Source: a virus. Taken from it: a DNA stretch of 32,541 nucleotides. The position numbers and the translations under genes were made by a program. The notes below the pieces were generated by a model. It searched no databases. It was not told where the DNA came from and saw only the letters and a program-made list of their open reading frames with translations. Positions 6,996 through 14,232 of this stretch are shown here, piece by piece (position 1 is the first letter of the stretch; each line of letters begins with the position of its first letter). The stretch is from positions 1-32,541 of the IMG/VR virus record IMGVR_UViG_3300028883_000101. One strand, given 5' to 3'.

Positions 6996-7465
6996 ATGTC
7001 ATTGAACTGATCCACCTCAACCAAACCAATAAGAGCTCTATCGGTGTAGTTTTCCTTAATGGGGAATTCCAAATGTTTTCCATCGAAGACCCTCAGCGGG
7101 ACACTAAAATCCCCAAGATCACAGGGATCCCCGATGGTGTTTATCCTGTAGGGTTGCGGGAAGCTGAGAGTGATATGACTATCCATTATAGGAATAAATA
7201 TCCCTGGTTTAAGTATCATATCTGGGTTAAGGAAGTTCCTGATTTTGAGTGGGTCTATTTTCATATTGGTAACTGGGTAAAAAATTCTGACGGCTGTGTC
7301 CTCTCAGGGGATGGGGTGATGAGCAATATCCCTGATGAAGGTAAGACTATCAACTCGACCGATGCTTTCAAGAGGTTCTATCAGAAACTCTATCCCCTAC
7401 TCGAGGCGGGTGAGGAGACCATCCTTATCGTCAAAACTATTGACCTCGTGGGGGCCCTTTGCTAA
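6992..7465 (+). CDS. DUF5675-type protein, possible lysis/cell-wall factor
   Basis: 157 residues. The layout matches DUF5675 as I recall it: TGIPDGVYPVGLR (44-56), then YFHIGNWVKNSDGCVLSG (89-106) with H91, N94, S99 and C102. The H-x-GN-S-x-GC arrangement recalls L,D-transpeptidase/YkuD-type cell-wall enzymes, and this family is repeatedly found in phages, sometimes near lysis genes. The activity is not established, and C102 would be the expected nucleophile. There is no signal peptide, so access to the wall would need a holin; the membrane protein at 5135 is one candidate. It overlaps the exonuclease gene upstream (ATGA), and its own stop overlaps the TTG start of the terminase nuclease. Family assignment moderately sure; function uncertain. 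Confidence 0.65.
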   Translation: MNVIELIHLNQTNKSSIGVVFLNGEFQMFSIEDPQRDTKIPKITGIPDGVYPVGLREAESDMTIHYRNKYPWFKYHIWVKEVPDFEWVYFHIGNWVKNSDGCVLSGDGVMSNIPDEGKTINSTDAFKRFYQKLYPLLEAGEETILIVKTIDLVGALC

Positions 7466-8469
7466 TAAAAGTCCCAATGGAGCTGAAACCGAACTTTCTT
7501 CGGGACCCGGAAAACTTTATCCGGGATATTGCGTGTATCTCTACGGAGGCGGTTAGCCCGTTCTTCCGTAACAGAGAGGCAATCTCCAGTGTCACTAAGA
7601 CTTGGCGACATAACCCCTTTAATGATGGAACTTTAACCTTTGATGATGAATGGCGTTGTAGTGATGAAGATAACGCTTGGCGGTATATGCACATTGACTT
7701 GGGTGTTAACCACGATGCTTGCGGGATTTCAATGTGTCACGCAGACGGGTTTGTAGACCGGGAGGTTGCAGAATACAGCGCTCACGGAACCAAGAACGTC
7801 AAGGTGAGGATGCCCAAGGCTAAATTAGACTTCATAGGCCGCATCAAGGCGGGTCCTCGGGAAGAAGTCCTTATCAGTGCTGTCCGCGAAATCATCTATG
7901 AAACCTCTCGAAGGGGGTTCTATATCGCCCTCATCACGTTTGATGGTTTTCAGTCCGTCGACTCAATCCAGATCCTTAAGTCCCACGGTTACCGAGTAGG
8001 TCGTCTCTCTATTGATCGTACTTCTACCTATTTGAAGATTACTAAGATTGATAAAAAGAAAGATGACGACGACGGCTTGAAGAGGGTATCAACTGAGGGC
8101 CAGGTTCTTGCGGCTTGGCAATCTCTCAAGGATACTCTATATGATGAGCGGCTAGACCTAGTAAAGCATGATTTCTGGGAACCTGAGGCTAGGGCTGCTG
8201 AAGCTAATCTTCGGAAGATGAAAGTCGACCACCCTCCCCGAGGCACTATCGATGTCCTACAAAGTATTGCAGGCTGCGTATACAATATGACTGTCAATGA
8301 ACGGGAATACATTGACAATGATGAGGAAATGGAAGCTGACGCCGCGGATGATTTTTATAGAGATACAGGGGCCTATATTGAAATGGATGATACCCCTGAT
8401 GAGTATTTATATCCCGAAGTGGATGAGGAAGACCAGGAGGAAGACGCATGGCTAAGGACAGACCTGTAA
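7459..8469 (+). CDS. Large terminase, nuclease half (split gene)
   Basis: 336 residues from TTG 7459, or 330 from ATG 7477. It begins LIKVPMELKPNFLRDPENF, the segment that normally follows the ATPase domain inside a full-length terminase, then an RNase-H-like nuclease: D80 in MHIDLGVNHDACG, D162 in LITFDGFQS, and D265 in RGTIDVLQSIAG as likely metal ligands. The C-terminus is very acidic. The conserved VP lies upstream of ATG 7477, which favours the TTG start; no good Shine-Dalgarno is seen, so translation is probably coupled to the DUF5675-type gene, whose TAA overlaps. Together with the product of 5569-6516 this would reconstitute a complete headful- or cos-cutting terminase. The portal gene overlaps its 3' end by 22 bases. 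Confidence 0.8.
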   Translation: MLIKVPMELKPNFLRDPENFIRDIACISTEAVSPFFRNREAISSVTKTWRHNPFNDGTLTFDDEWRCSDEDNAWRYMHIDLGVNHDACGISMCHADGFVDREVAEYSAHGTKNVKVRMPKAKLDFIGRIKAGPREEVLISAVREIIYETSRRGFYIALITFDGFQSVDSIQILKSHGYRVGRLSIDRTSTYLKITKIDKKKDDDDGLKRVSTEGQVLAAWQSLKDTLYDERLDLVKHDFWEPEARAAEANLRKMKVDHPPRGTIDVLQSIAGCVYNMTVNEREYIDNDEEMEADAADDFYRDTGAYIEMDDTPDEYLYPEVDEEDQEEDAWLRTDL

Positions 8470-10217
8470 AGCCCAAGAAAATCAGCCTTAAGGACAAGGC
8501 TCTAGAGTGGCTGGTAGGGGAGGATGCCCAAGTTCTTAATTCTGAGGAGGTAGAAGAGCTTCAGGCTAAGGCTCGGGAAGGGGGGATAAATGAGGAGCGA
8601 GGGTGGCACCGAGATAATCCCGATAGTCCTCTTCAAAAAGAGGCCCAGGTCACTGATGTGTCTGACTACTCTTACCTCTATGAAGCGGGGGTGCCTACTA
8701 CAGAAGAAGAGGCTAAGATTCGGCTGAAGAAGCCCAAGTTCTCCAAACTCCGTAAATCCTTCTTTAGAGCTTTTGAGGCTTTTACTGGTGGTTGGGTTTC
8801 TACTTGGACATTGTTCCAAAGGGGCCAGACTGTAGATGAACTTTTCATGATGCAGGATGCAGTAAACTCTAGGTATTATACTGATCCTCATGCCCGCTCT
8901 ATCCTGGACAACTGGACCAACTACACTATTGGAGGGGGTCTGAAGGTTCAGGTTGAAGTTCCCAAGGTCCAGGAGTGGATCAACGAATTCCGTAAGCGTA
9001 ACAAGATGAAGATCCGTGAGAAGCGGTTGATTAAGCGCTTTTACATCGAGGGTGAGCTCTTCATTGCCTACCATGACAAAGAGGGTAAGGTTTATGTCAG
9101 ACGAATTCGACCCAACGAGGTTGAAGACATCAAAACTGACCCCGATGATTTCGAGACTGTTAAAGAGTACAAGTGGACTTTTGAGTCCACCCTGGAGGGT
9201 TCTCAACAGGTTTATAAACGGAACTCTTGGGTTCCGGATTTCCGTCAAGCAGATTTTGACAACGGTGTAGCTCGGAAGAAAGGTACCGTCAAGGTTCCTT
9301 ATGTCCACTTCATCAAAACTACCGATGATGACCAGCTTAGAGGTCGTGTACCCCTTCAGCCAGTTATCAAGTATCTCAAGTATTACGAAGATTGGTTGAT
9401 TGACCGAATTCGCCTCAACCACGAACGAGCCAAGGTTGTTTGGATCAAAGAGATCAAGGGTAAAGGTGCAACTGCTACCACCCGTGAACGCCGAGCACCT
9501 CGGGGTGGGATGATGCTGGTAGAAAATGAGGACGTACACTACAGAATTGAAAATCCCCAGCTTCAGTCCGATGAAGCTAAAGAGGATGGACTGGCAATCC
9601 TCTACACCATCGGCGCTGGGGCTAACATTCCCATCCATATCCTTAACCAGCGATCTGATCAACAGGTCTATGCCTCTATCCGTAAAGCTGATACTCCCTT
9701 CAGCCAGTTTATCCGTAGCTGGCAAGAATTCTTTGAGGAAGAATTCGAGGACATGTATCGCTACGTGATCCAGGTTGCGGTAGCTGAAGGTAAACTCCCC
9801 AAGCGGGTGGAAGTACCCGACTATTCTATTGAGTCTGTTATCCAGGCTTATGATGTTATTAATCGTCAGGTTGCCGAGGGTATGGACTATGAAAAAGTTG
9901 TGAAAGCCGCAAAGGACGTATTGGGCCCTGAAGGTACGATCAAGAAGCGTAAAGTCTTGACCGTCGATATTCCCATGTCTCTGGAGTTTCCAGATGTCAT
10001 TAGGGAGGACCCAAAATCTCAAGCAGAAGTACTCAAGATTCACAAAGAAATCGGAATTGCTTCACTCTCTACCCTAGCTAGTAAGGCTGGGTATAATTGG
10101 CAACAGGAGTTGGCTCAGATCCTCGCTGAACGCCAACTTAATCCTGTAGAAGAACCCCCAGAGAAAGGAAGCGAGAAAAATGACACAGGAAAGCAGGATT
10201 CGGGGACTGATAATTGA
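8448..10217 (+). CDS. Portal protein
   Basis: 589 residues. The portal is the dodecameric ring at one capsid vertex through which DNA enters and leaves. Seen: DPHARSILDNWTNYTIGGGL (147-166), the usual N-terminal wing motif; a beta region (FYIEGELFIAYHDKEGKVYV); HFIKTTDDDQLRGRVPLQP; and the helical crown/stem region near DWLIDRIRLNHERAKVVW and QVYASIRKADTPFSQF. The C-terminal 40 residues are Glu/Lys/Asp-rich and disordered. The start has AGGAGG just upstream within the terminase nuclease gene. Length and position directly after the terminase fit the family. No odd residues are seen. Confidence 0.9.
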   Translation: MAKDRPVKPKKISLKDKALEWLVGEDAQVLNSEEVEELQAKAREGGINEERGWHRDNPDSPLQKEAQVTDVSDYSYLYEAGVPTTEEEAKIRLKKPKFSKLRKSFFRAFEAFTGGWVSTWTLFQRGQTVDELFMMQDAVNSRYYTDPHARSILDNWTNYTIGGGLKVQVEVPKVQEWINEFRKRNKMKIREKRLIKRFYIEGELFIAYHDKEGKVYVRRIRPNEVEDIKTDPDDFETVKEYKWTFESTLEGSQQVYKRNSWVPDFRQADFDNGVARKKGTVKVPYVHFIKTTDDDQLRGRVPLQPVIKYLKYYEDWLIDRIRLNHERAKVVWIKEIKGKGATATTRERRAPRGGMMLVENEDVHYRIENPQLQSDEAKEDGLAILYTIGAGANIPIHILNQRSDQQVYASIRKADTPFSQFIRSWQEFFEEEFEDMYRYVIQVAVAEGKLPKRVEVPDYSIESVIQAYDVINRQVAEGMDYEKVVKAAKDVLGPEGTIKKRKVLTVDIPMSLEFPDVIREDPKSQAEVLKIHKEIGIASLSTLASKAGYNWQQELAQILAERQLNPVEEPPEKGSEKNDTGKQDSGTDN

Positions 10218-10398
10218 AGAAGAACCTAGTCAAGAGGCTGCAGAGCTGGACGAGTTAGTCGAGTTGGTCCTTTTGACAGTTAGAATAAAAGGTCAGCCTC
10301 ACCCCTATACTTTGGACTTGACTAATCAACCTAAAATTCGTAATTTAATACTGTCGTATTTTTTGACTGAGGAAGAAGAATTAGGAGGATCTGACTAA
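10180..10398 (+). CDS. Small acidic hypothetical protein
   Basis: A 72-residue acidic protein starting 38 bases before the portal stop, in another frame, with AAAGGAAG about 9 bases upstream of the ATG. Its stop overlaps the next start (TAATG). It begins MTQESRIRGLIIEEEP and has one helix/strand region (DELVELVLLTVRIKG) and an acidic end. No motif is recognised. The ribosome site and coupled stop support that it is translated; function unknown. Confidence 0.6.
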   Translation: MTQESRIRGLIIEEEPSQEAAELDELVELVLLTVRIKGQPHPYTLDLTNQPKIRNLILSYFLTEEEELGGSD

Positions 10399-10658
10399 TG
10401 GCTGCCCGGAAAACTGTCCATGGTAAAAAAGGTAACAAAATGTTCGGTAAAAAGAACGGCCGCTGGAAAGGTGGGAAGTCCAAGACTTTTCGTCGCGGTG
10501 TTACCAAAGCCAAGAAGGGTGAAGTAGTTCATCACAAGGACCACAACAAAAAGAATAATAAGCCTTCTAATTTCAAGAAGATGACTCCTGCTCAGCACAA
10601 TAAGTCCCATCCCGAGAAGGGCGGAGACCACAGCGGGAAGCGACGTAAGAAGAAATAA
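10398..10658 (+). CDS. Minimal HNH endonuclease-like protein
   Basis: 86 residues, strongly basic. The core is EVVHHKDHNKKNNKPSNFKK followed by MTPAQHNKSHPEKGG: the His pair (H45/H46), the Asn/loop (N50-N54) and H67/H71 fit the beta-beta-alpha metal fold of HNH_3-type nucleases. The flanks are Lys/Arg/Gly-rich and would bind DNA. AGGAGG lies at 10383-10388, nine bases from the ATG. Small HNH proteins next to terminase and portal genes are known in phages, where some assist packaging-linked DNA cutting; others are homing endonucleases. The gene is intact, compact and coupled to its upstream neighbour, which fits a resident packaging role better than a recent homing insertion, though it could be either. 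Confidence 0.7.
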   Translation: MAARKTVHGKKGNKMFGKKNGRWKGGKSKTFRRGVTKAKKGEVVHHKDHNKKNNKPSNFKKMTPAQHNKSHPEKGGDHSGKRRKKK

Positions 10659-10689
10659 CTCTTTCACACCATAGGAAAGGAAAATAGCT

Positions 10690-10962
10690 ATGGCCGCTGG
10701 CTTAGAATACACCGAAGAACAGAAGCAAGAAATTCGAGAACTTCTGCTTGCAAGGTTGGAACGCTCATTTGAGACCAATAAGCATGGGAAGGGTACTCCT
10801 TTCTGGCTCAACGTCTTATTCATGTTTGACCTCTTTAATCGCGGTAACTACTATGGTACGATGATACTTAAGATCCTAGGTACATCGTGTAATGATGTCC
10901 GCGAGGGTGAGGTTACCCACAAGCTAAGCGAGAAATATAGCGATTTGGACCATCTTCTTTAG
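10690..10962 (+). CDS. Hypothetical small helical protein
   Basis: 90 residues with a GGAAAGGA ribosome site upstream. Starts MAAGLEYTEEQKQEIRELLL, which looks like an amphipathic helix, then a hydrophobic-aromatic section (TPFWLNVLFMFDLFNRGNYY) too broken by charges to be a sure membrane span, and an acidic end. It lies between the HNH gene and the protease-scaffold gene. No family recognised. Confidence 0.6.
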   Translation: MAAGLEYTEEQKQEIRELLLARLERSFETNKHGKGTPFWLNVLFMFDLFNRGNYYGTMILKILGTSCNDVREGEVTHKLSEKYSDLDHLL

Positions 10963-10978
10963 GGTTCCGATATGTTCC

Positions 10979-11006
10979 TTGCGAGGTTCTACTCATCGTA
11001 TATAAA
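10979..11006 (+). promoter_or_regulatory. Possible promoter upstream of protease-scaffold-capsid genes
   Basis: TTGCGA (10979-10984), a 16-base spacer and TATAAA (11001-11006, reading TATAAAT) lie in the 100-base gap before the head genes. TATAAAT also resembles T4-type late promoters. AATTACAG follows at 11020-11027, a sequence also present in the gaps at 2300 and 3880. Sequence match only. Confidence 0.4.
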
Positions 11007-11062
11007 TTTGTGGGTCATGAATTACAGGGCTACGTCTCAGAATTTTTTAAGGAGGATTAAAT

Positions 11063-12370
11063 ATGCAGGGCTTACAATATCCCGGAGGTAATTCTCCCTT
11101 TACTCCTCCGATTCCTATTGGGACTACAGGAAACTTTGATGATGCTTCCCACCAGCTTCATGAGGTTCAACTTGGGGCTGTCAGGTTTCTGGAGTCTGAA
11201 GAGGGGGACGAAAAGGCTGTCGGTAAACTTGAGCTTAAACTCATTGAAGCCGGTAAGTCTAAAAACAATTATTTCTATAGCGCAGAGGTAGCTGAGTCAG
11301 TAGCCGACTTTATCAAGGAACGTCCTCAGCTCTACATGAACCATTCATGGGGGTGGTTTGGTAGAGGCATGGAAGAGGTCGTAGCTATCGCTGTTGAATC
11401 CTGGAAGAAGGACGGTGCGGCCTACGCCATCGCTGAGATGGCAGGCAATCCTAATACTCAATGGATATACGAGTACGCCAAGCGTCACCCCGGTCAAGTG
11501 GGTTGCTCCATTGATGCTCGGGCAAAAGTCCGAGAAAGTACGGCCAAGGATGGGCACCTCTGGGGGGATGAAAGTTTTGATCCAGAAGTAGAAGGTACAC
11601 CCATGGTCTACATCGTTGAGGAAATTGTCTTCCTTAACTCTGTAGACTTTGTTACATACCCTGCTGCCGGCGGGGGGGTTGAGTCCATTGCTGCTTCTCT
11701 CCAGGATGACCCCGAAACTTTCAAACGTTATCAGAAAGCGATGGAAGCTTTTAACAATACTTTCTATGAAACCGAAATGGCTGAACAAATCAACTCACAA
11801 ACACAGGAGGATCACATGGATCTGAAAGAGTTGACACGTGAAGCCCTGAAAGCTAATCGTCCAGACCTCGTTCAGGAACTTGCTGACGAGATTCGCGAAG
11901 CTATTCAGAAGGAGCAGGCAGGACAGACCGCCCAGGACCTTCAGGAACAGCTGGACACGGCCAATGGTACCATCGAGGAATTCGAGGGTAAAATGGCTGA
12001 TCTGGAGGGCAAGCTGAAAGAGGCTGAACGCGAACGGGATGAGGCTCAGGCGAAAGTCGATGAGTTTCAGCTCAAGGAAGAGGTCCAGGCCCACAAGGCC
12101 CATGTGGATCAGCTTATTGCTGAGTCCAAACTGGACGAGAAAGACGAACTCCAGGTTTCTGAAACCTTCCGTAAGGGCCTTTACAAGCTCAAGGAAGATG
12201 ATGACATCTTGGAAAAAATTGCGGACCGCGTCGCTCTGATCGAAGCTGCCCAGAAGCCCGTCTCCGGGCATGGCCAGCGGCAGGACGAGGACGAAGAAGA
12301 GACGGTTACCGAGGATGAGGAAACCCCCTCCTACGATACCAACCGTCTGGTCGCAGAACTCAACGCCTAA
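11063..12370 (+). CDS. Prohead protease fused to scaffold
   Basis: 435 residues. Residues about 30-210 form a herpesvirus/HK97-type prohead protease: H94 in LYMNHSWGW, S149 in GQVGCSIDARAKV, and the family-typical SVDFVTYPAAGGG (193-205). The protease cleaves scaffold and capsid precursor during head maturation. Residues about 252-435 are a long coiled-coil scaffold (DLQEQLDTANGTIEEFEGK and following heptads) with an acidic tail (DEDEEETVTEDEE) and a helix before the end. Such fusions with scaffold at the C-terminus are known in several tailed phages. AAGGAGG precedes ATG 11063. An in-frame ATG at 11816 with its own AGGAGG would make the scaffold alone. The decoration and capsid genes follow closely. 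Confidence 0.85.
   Translation: MQGLQYPGGNSPFTPPIPIGTTGNFDDASHQLHEVQLGAVRFLESEEGDEKAVGKLELKLIEAGKSKNNYFYSAEVAESVADFIKERPQLYMNHSWGWFGRGMEEVVAIAVESWKKDGAAYAIAEMAGNPNTQWIYEYAKRHPGQVGCSIDARAKVRESTAKDGHLWGDESFDPEVEGTPMVYIVEEIVFLNSVDFVTYPAAGGGVESIAASLQDDPETFKRYQKAMEAFNNTFYETEMAEQINSQTQEDHMDLKELTREALKANRPDLVQELADEIREAIQKEQAGQTAQDLQEQLDTANGTIEEFEGKMADLEGKLKEAERERDEAQAKVDEFQLKEEVQAHKAHVDQLIAESKLDEKDELQVSETFRKGLYKLKEDDDILEKIADRVALIEAAQKPVSGHGQRQDEDEEETVTEDEETPSYDTNRLVAELNA
11816..12370 (+). CDS. Nested scaffold protein from internal in-frame start
   Basis: The codon for M252 of the protease-scaffold fusion (ATG 11816) is preceded by AGGAGG (11805-11810) at a spacing of 5 bases, a site as strong as those of independent genes in this window. 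Initiation here would give about 184 residues, scaffold only, beginning MDLKELTREALKANRP. The arrangement parallels lambda C/Nu3, where the scaffold is translated from within the protease gene and shares its C-terminus. It would supply excess scaffold over protease. Inferred from the sequence; no expression data. Confidence 0.6.
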   Translation: MDLKELTREALKANRPDLVQELADEIREAIQKEQAGQTAQDLQEQLDTANGTIEEFEGKMADLEGKLKEAERERDEAQAKVDEFQLKEEVQAHKAHVDQLIAESKLDEKDELQVSETFRKGLYKLKEDDDILEKIADRVALIEAAQKPVSGHGQRQDEDEEETVTEDEETPSYDTNRLVAELNA

Positions 12371-12384
12371 GGAGGATTTGAATC

Positions 12385-12819
12385 ATGGCTGATCTCAAAG
12401 CAACCCAGATCCTTCAGTTCGGCGACGGCAAGTTCGACCGCATGACCCTGGCCAAGAAGACGGCAGCCGATGACATTCAGGTGGGTGACTTCCTGAAATG
12501 CACATCGGGTGAAGTCGAGAAGATGGCTGCTGTCACCGATGATGGCACCTTCTGCGGGGTCTCTGCCATGAAATCTGCCGATGCTAACGGTATCCAGAAC
12601 ATCCTGTTCTATACCCGCTGCATCGTGGAGATGCCCATGGAATCCGCGGCATACGAATTCGGCGCTGGTCTGAAGGGCAATTTCACGAACGGTACCCTGG
12701 AAGCCGATGGTTCGGCCAATACCATCGCCCATGCCTGGGAGACCAAGGCAACGACCACTTCTCTGAAGTGCCTGGTCGACGTTCTCAACCTGGCCAAGCT
12801 GTTCGCAGTTTCTGCGTAA
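12385..12819 (+). CDS. Putative capsid decoration/stabilisation protein
   Basis: 144 residues, beta-rich, with a strong AAGGAGG site. Its position between scaffold and major capsid protein is the usual place for head decoration proteins (lambda gpD-like or other small beta proteins that clamp capsomers). It begins MADLKATQILQFGDGKFDRM and contains VGDFLKCTSGEVEKMAAVTD; I see no diagnostic motif, so the call rests mostly on position, size and codon style shared with the capsid gene. Three cysteines are present. The capsid gene follows immediately. Confidence 0.5.
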   Translation: MADLKATQILQFGDGKFDRMTLAKKTAADDIQVGDFLKCTSGEVEKMAAVTDDGTFCGVSAMKSADANGIQNILFYTRCIVEMPMESAAYEFGAGLKGNFTNGTLEADGSANTIAHAWETKATTTSLKCLVDVLNLAKLFAVSA

Positions 12820-12831
12820 GGAGTGATGATC

Positions 12832-14010
12832 ATGTCTGAACTTCGTAAACTCGTAGAAGCGAAAGTCAAGGAAGCCGGTGGTGATGCACTGGTTGGCCAC
12901 GAGGCTGCAGCTCAGGAGATTATTACCCTTATCAATGAGGGTAAGATTGACCGCCGTAACCTCGGCTTCAAACGGCTGTACCAGGAACTGATCCCTCATG
13001 TCCCCCTCAGCTCTCCGGCTGAACGGGTGGCGGAGGCACTGAACTCCTCGGCATTCCCGACAATCGCTCAGAAGGTGATTCATAAGGACATCATCGACGC
13101 TTATGAACTTCACAAGGGTAACGTGGACGTCCTCGTCCGTGAATCCCAGGCTACCAAGGTCGATGAGGAACTGGTCGTCGGATTCGAAGCTGGCGATACC
13201 GAACTCCAGCTCCGCCGTCAGGGTATGGCGTACGAAGAAACTGACTTCGGCGAGAAAAATTGGAAGATCACCATGGCTGACTTCGGTCGCATGATCTCCC
13301 TTACTCGTGAAGTCATCTTCGAAGATCGTACCGCTGAGGTGATGTCCCGAGCCCGTGATATCGGCCGTTCCGCCGGTGCACATCGCGCCCGGATGATCGT
13401 GCAGACCGTCGAAGGTACCGCCCGTACCGCCATGGAGGAGTCTTCTTTCCAGGGCTGTATTTACAAGGGTACCGCCAAGTCTGCTTCTGACCTCTACAGC
13501 AATGACCACGATACTGCCTTTGACGGGCAGACCAACGACAACCTGGCCGCCAGCAACGCCCTGGCCGATTACACCGATATTGACGCTGTCTATCAGCTGT
13601 TCAACGGTATGGTCGACGAATCCGGCGAGGCTATCGACATCATGCCCAATGCGATCCTGATCCCCAATGCTCTCAAGGCTACGGCCATGAAGATCTTGAA
13701 GTCGGATCTCCTGATCGCCAAGGGTAACACCGACGCTTCCAACATCGGTACCTACAATCCTGTCAAGGATCTCGGGGCTGATAACCTGGCAATCGTCTCC
13801 AGTCGTTACCTGGCTGACACCACCACCTGGTACATGGGTGACTTTCCCAAGCAGATCCTGGCACTGAACGTCTTCGCTCCGCAGACGGCTTCTCAGGGAG
13901 TCAACAGCGAGCTGGCCTTCACCAACCAGATCGTCGCTCGGTTCCGGTTCTCCATGCACTGGGGCCTGGGTCACACCGACTACCGGTACATCGTCAAGTC
14001 CACGGCGTAA
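12832..14010 (+). CDS. Major capsid protein (HK97-fold expected)
   Basis: 392 residues from ATG 12832; AAGGAG at 12818-12823 lies 8 bases upstream. A GTG at 12823 gives an extension of three residues but overlaps that ribosome site and is less likely. The N-terminal about 100 residues are helical and could include a cleaved delta-like segment. The middle has the extended-loop region VRESQATKVDEELVVGFEAG and QGMAYEETDFGEKNWKITMA, then helices (RARDIGRSAGAHRARMIVQT) and a C-terminal beta domain with DLGADNLAIVSS and NSELAFTNQIVARFRFSMHW. These are the hallmarks of phage capsid proteins of the HK97 fold, together with length, position after the scaffold, and biased codon use. A strong terminator follows. 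Confidence 0.9.
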   Translation: MSELRKLVEAKVKEAGGDALVGHEAAAQEIITLINEGKIDRRNLGFKRLYQELIPHVPLSSPAERVAEALNSSAFPTIAQKVIHKDIIDAYELHKGNVDVLVRESQATKVDEELVVGFEAGDTELQLRRQGMAYEETDFGEKNWKITMADFGRMISLTREVIFEDRTAEVMSRARDIGRSAGAHRARMIVQTVEGTARTAMEESSFQGCIYKGTAKSASDLYSNDHDTAFDGQTNDNLAASNALADYTDIDAVYQLFNGMVDESGEAIDIMPNAILIPNALKATAMKILKSDLLIAKGNTDASNIGTYNPVKDLGADNLAIVSSRYLADTTTWYMGDFPKQILALNVFAPQTASQGVNSELAFTNQIVARFRFSMHWGLGHTDYRYIVKSTA

Positions 14011-14030
14011 GCCGCCCTATCACATCAACC

Positions 14031-14060
14031 AAGAGCCCCGACTTGTTCGGGGCTCTTTTC
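14031..14060 (+). terminator. Rho-independent terminator after the capsid gene
   Basis: Perfect 11-base-pair stem AAGAGCCCCGA (14031-14041), loop CTTGT, TCGGGGCTCTT (14047-14057), followed by further T residues. It separates the head genes from the connector and tail genes and would give high capsid mRNA relative to downstream genes. Confidence 0.92.
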
Positions 14061-14184
14061 TGTAAATTCTTTAGTATGATTTGCTTTTTAACAATAGAGG
14101 TAGATTGATTTGATAGTTGACTTATTCAATACTACCAGCTTGCTTGAATAAAGCGCTGGCTTTGAAATTTCAATAGTAGGGATA

Positions 14185-14210
14185 TTGATTGACTTTTCAA
14201 AATCAATCAA
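14185..14210. repeat. Inverted repeat TTGATTGA ... TCAATCAA
   Basis: 8-base arms separated by 10 bases (CTTTTCAAAA, itself nearly self-complementary), with a third copy of the half-site (TGATTGA) at 14214. It is not followed by a clean T tract, so it looks more like a protein-binding site than a terminator. Confidence 0.5.
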
Positions 14211-14232
14211 AAATGATTGACCATAATTGGAT

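Noticed and set aside
6513-7465. Group I or II intron inside the terminase
   Set aside because: The interval is packed with two intact overlapping genes and no intron ribozyme or homing endonuclease is recognisable, so it is annotated as a two-gene insert; splicing is kept only as a question to test.
8502-10043. 513-codon open frame on the - strand opposite the portal gene
   Set aside because: Antisense to the portal gene with its recognisable motifs; no promoter or ribosome site, and all neighbours read on +.
12367-13974. 535-codon open frame on the - strand opposite the decoration and capsid genes
   Set aside because: It lies fully antisense to a well-supported capsid gene, has no ribosome site, and its His/Gly/Asp-rich product looks like a by-product of the biased codon use of the + strand genes.
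14185-14210. Inverted repeat as a transcription terminator
   Set aside because: AT-only style stem with no clean T run, and a strong terminator already lies 130 bases upstream; a binding site is more likely.
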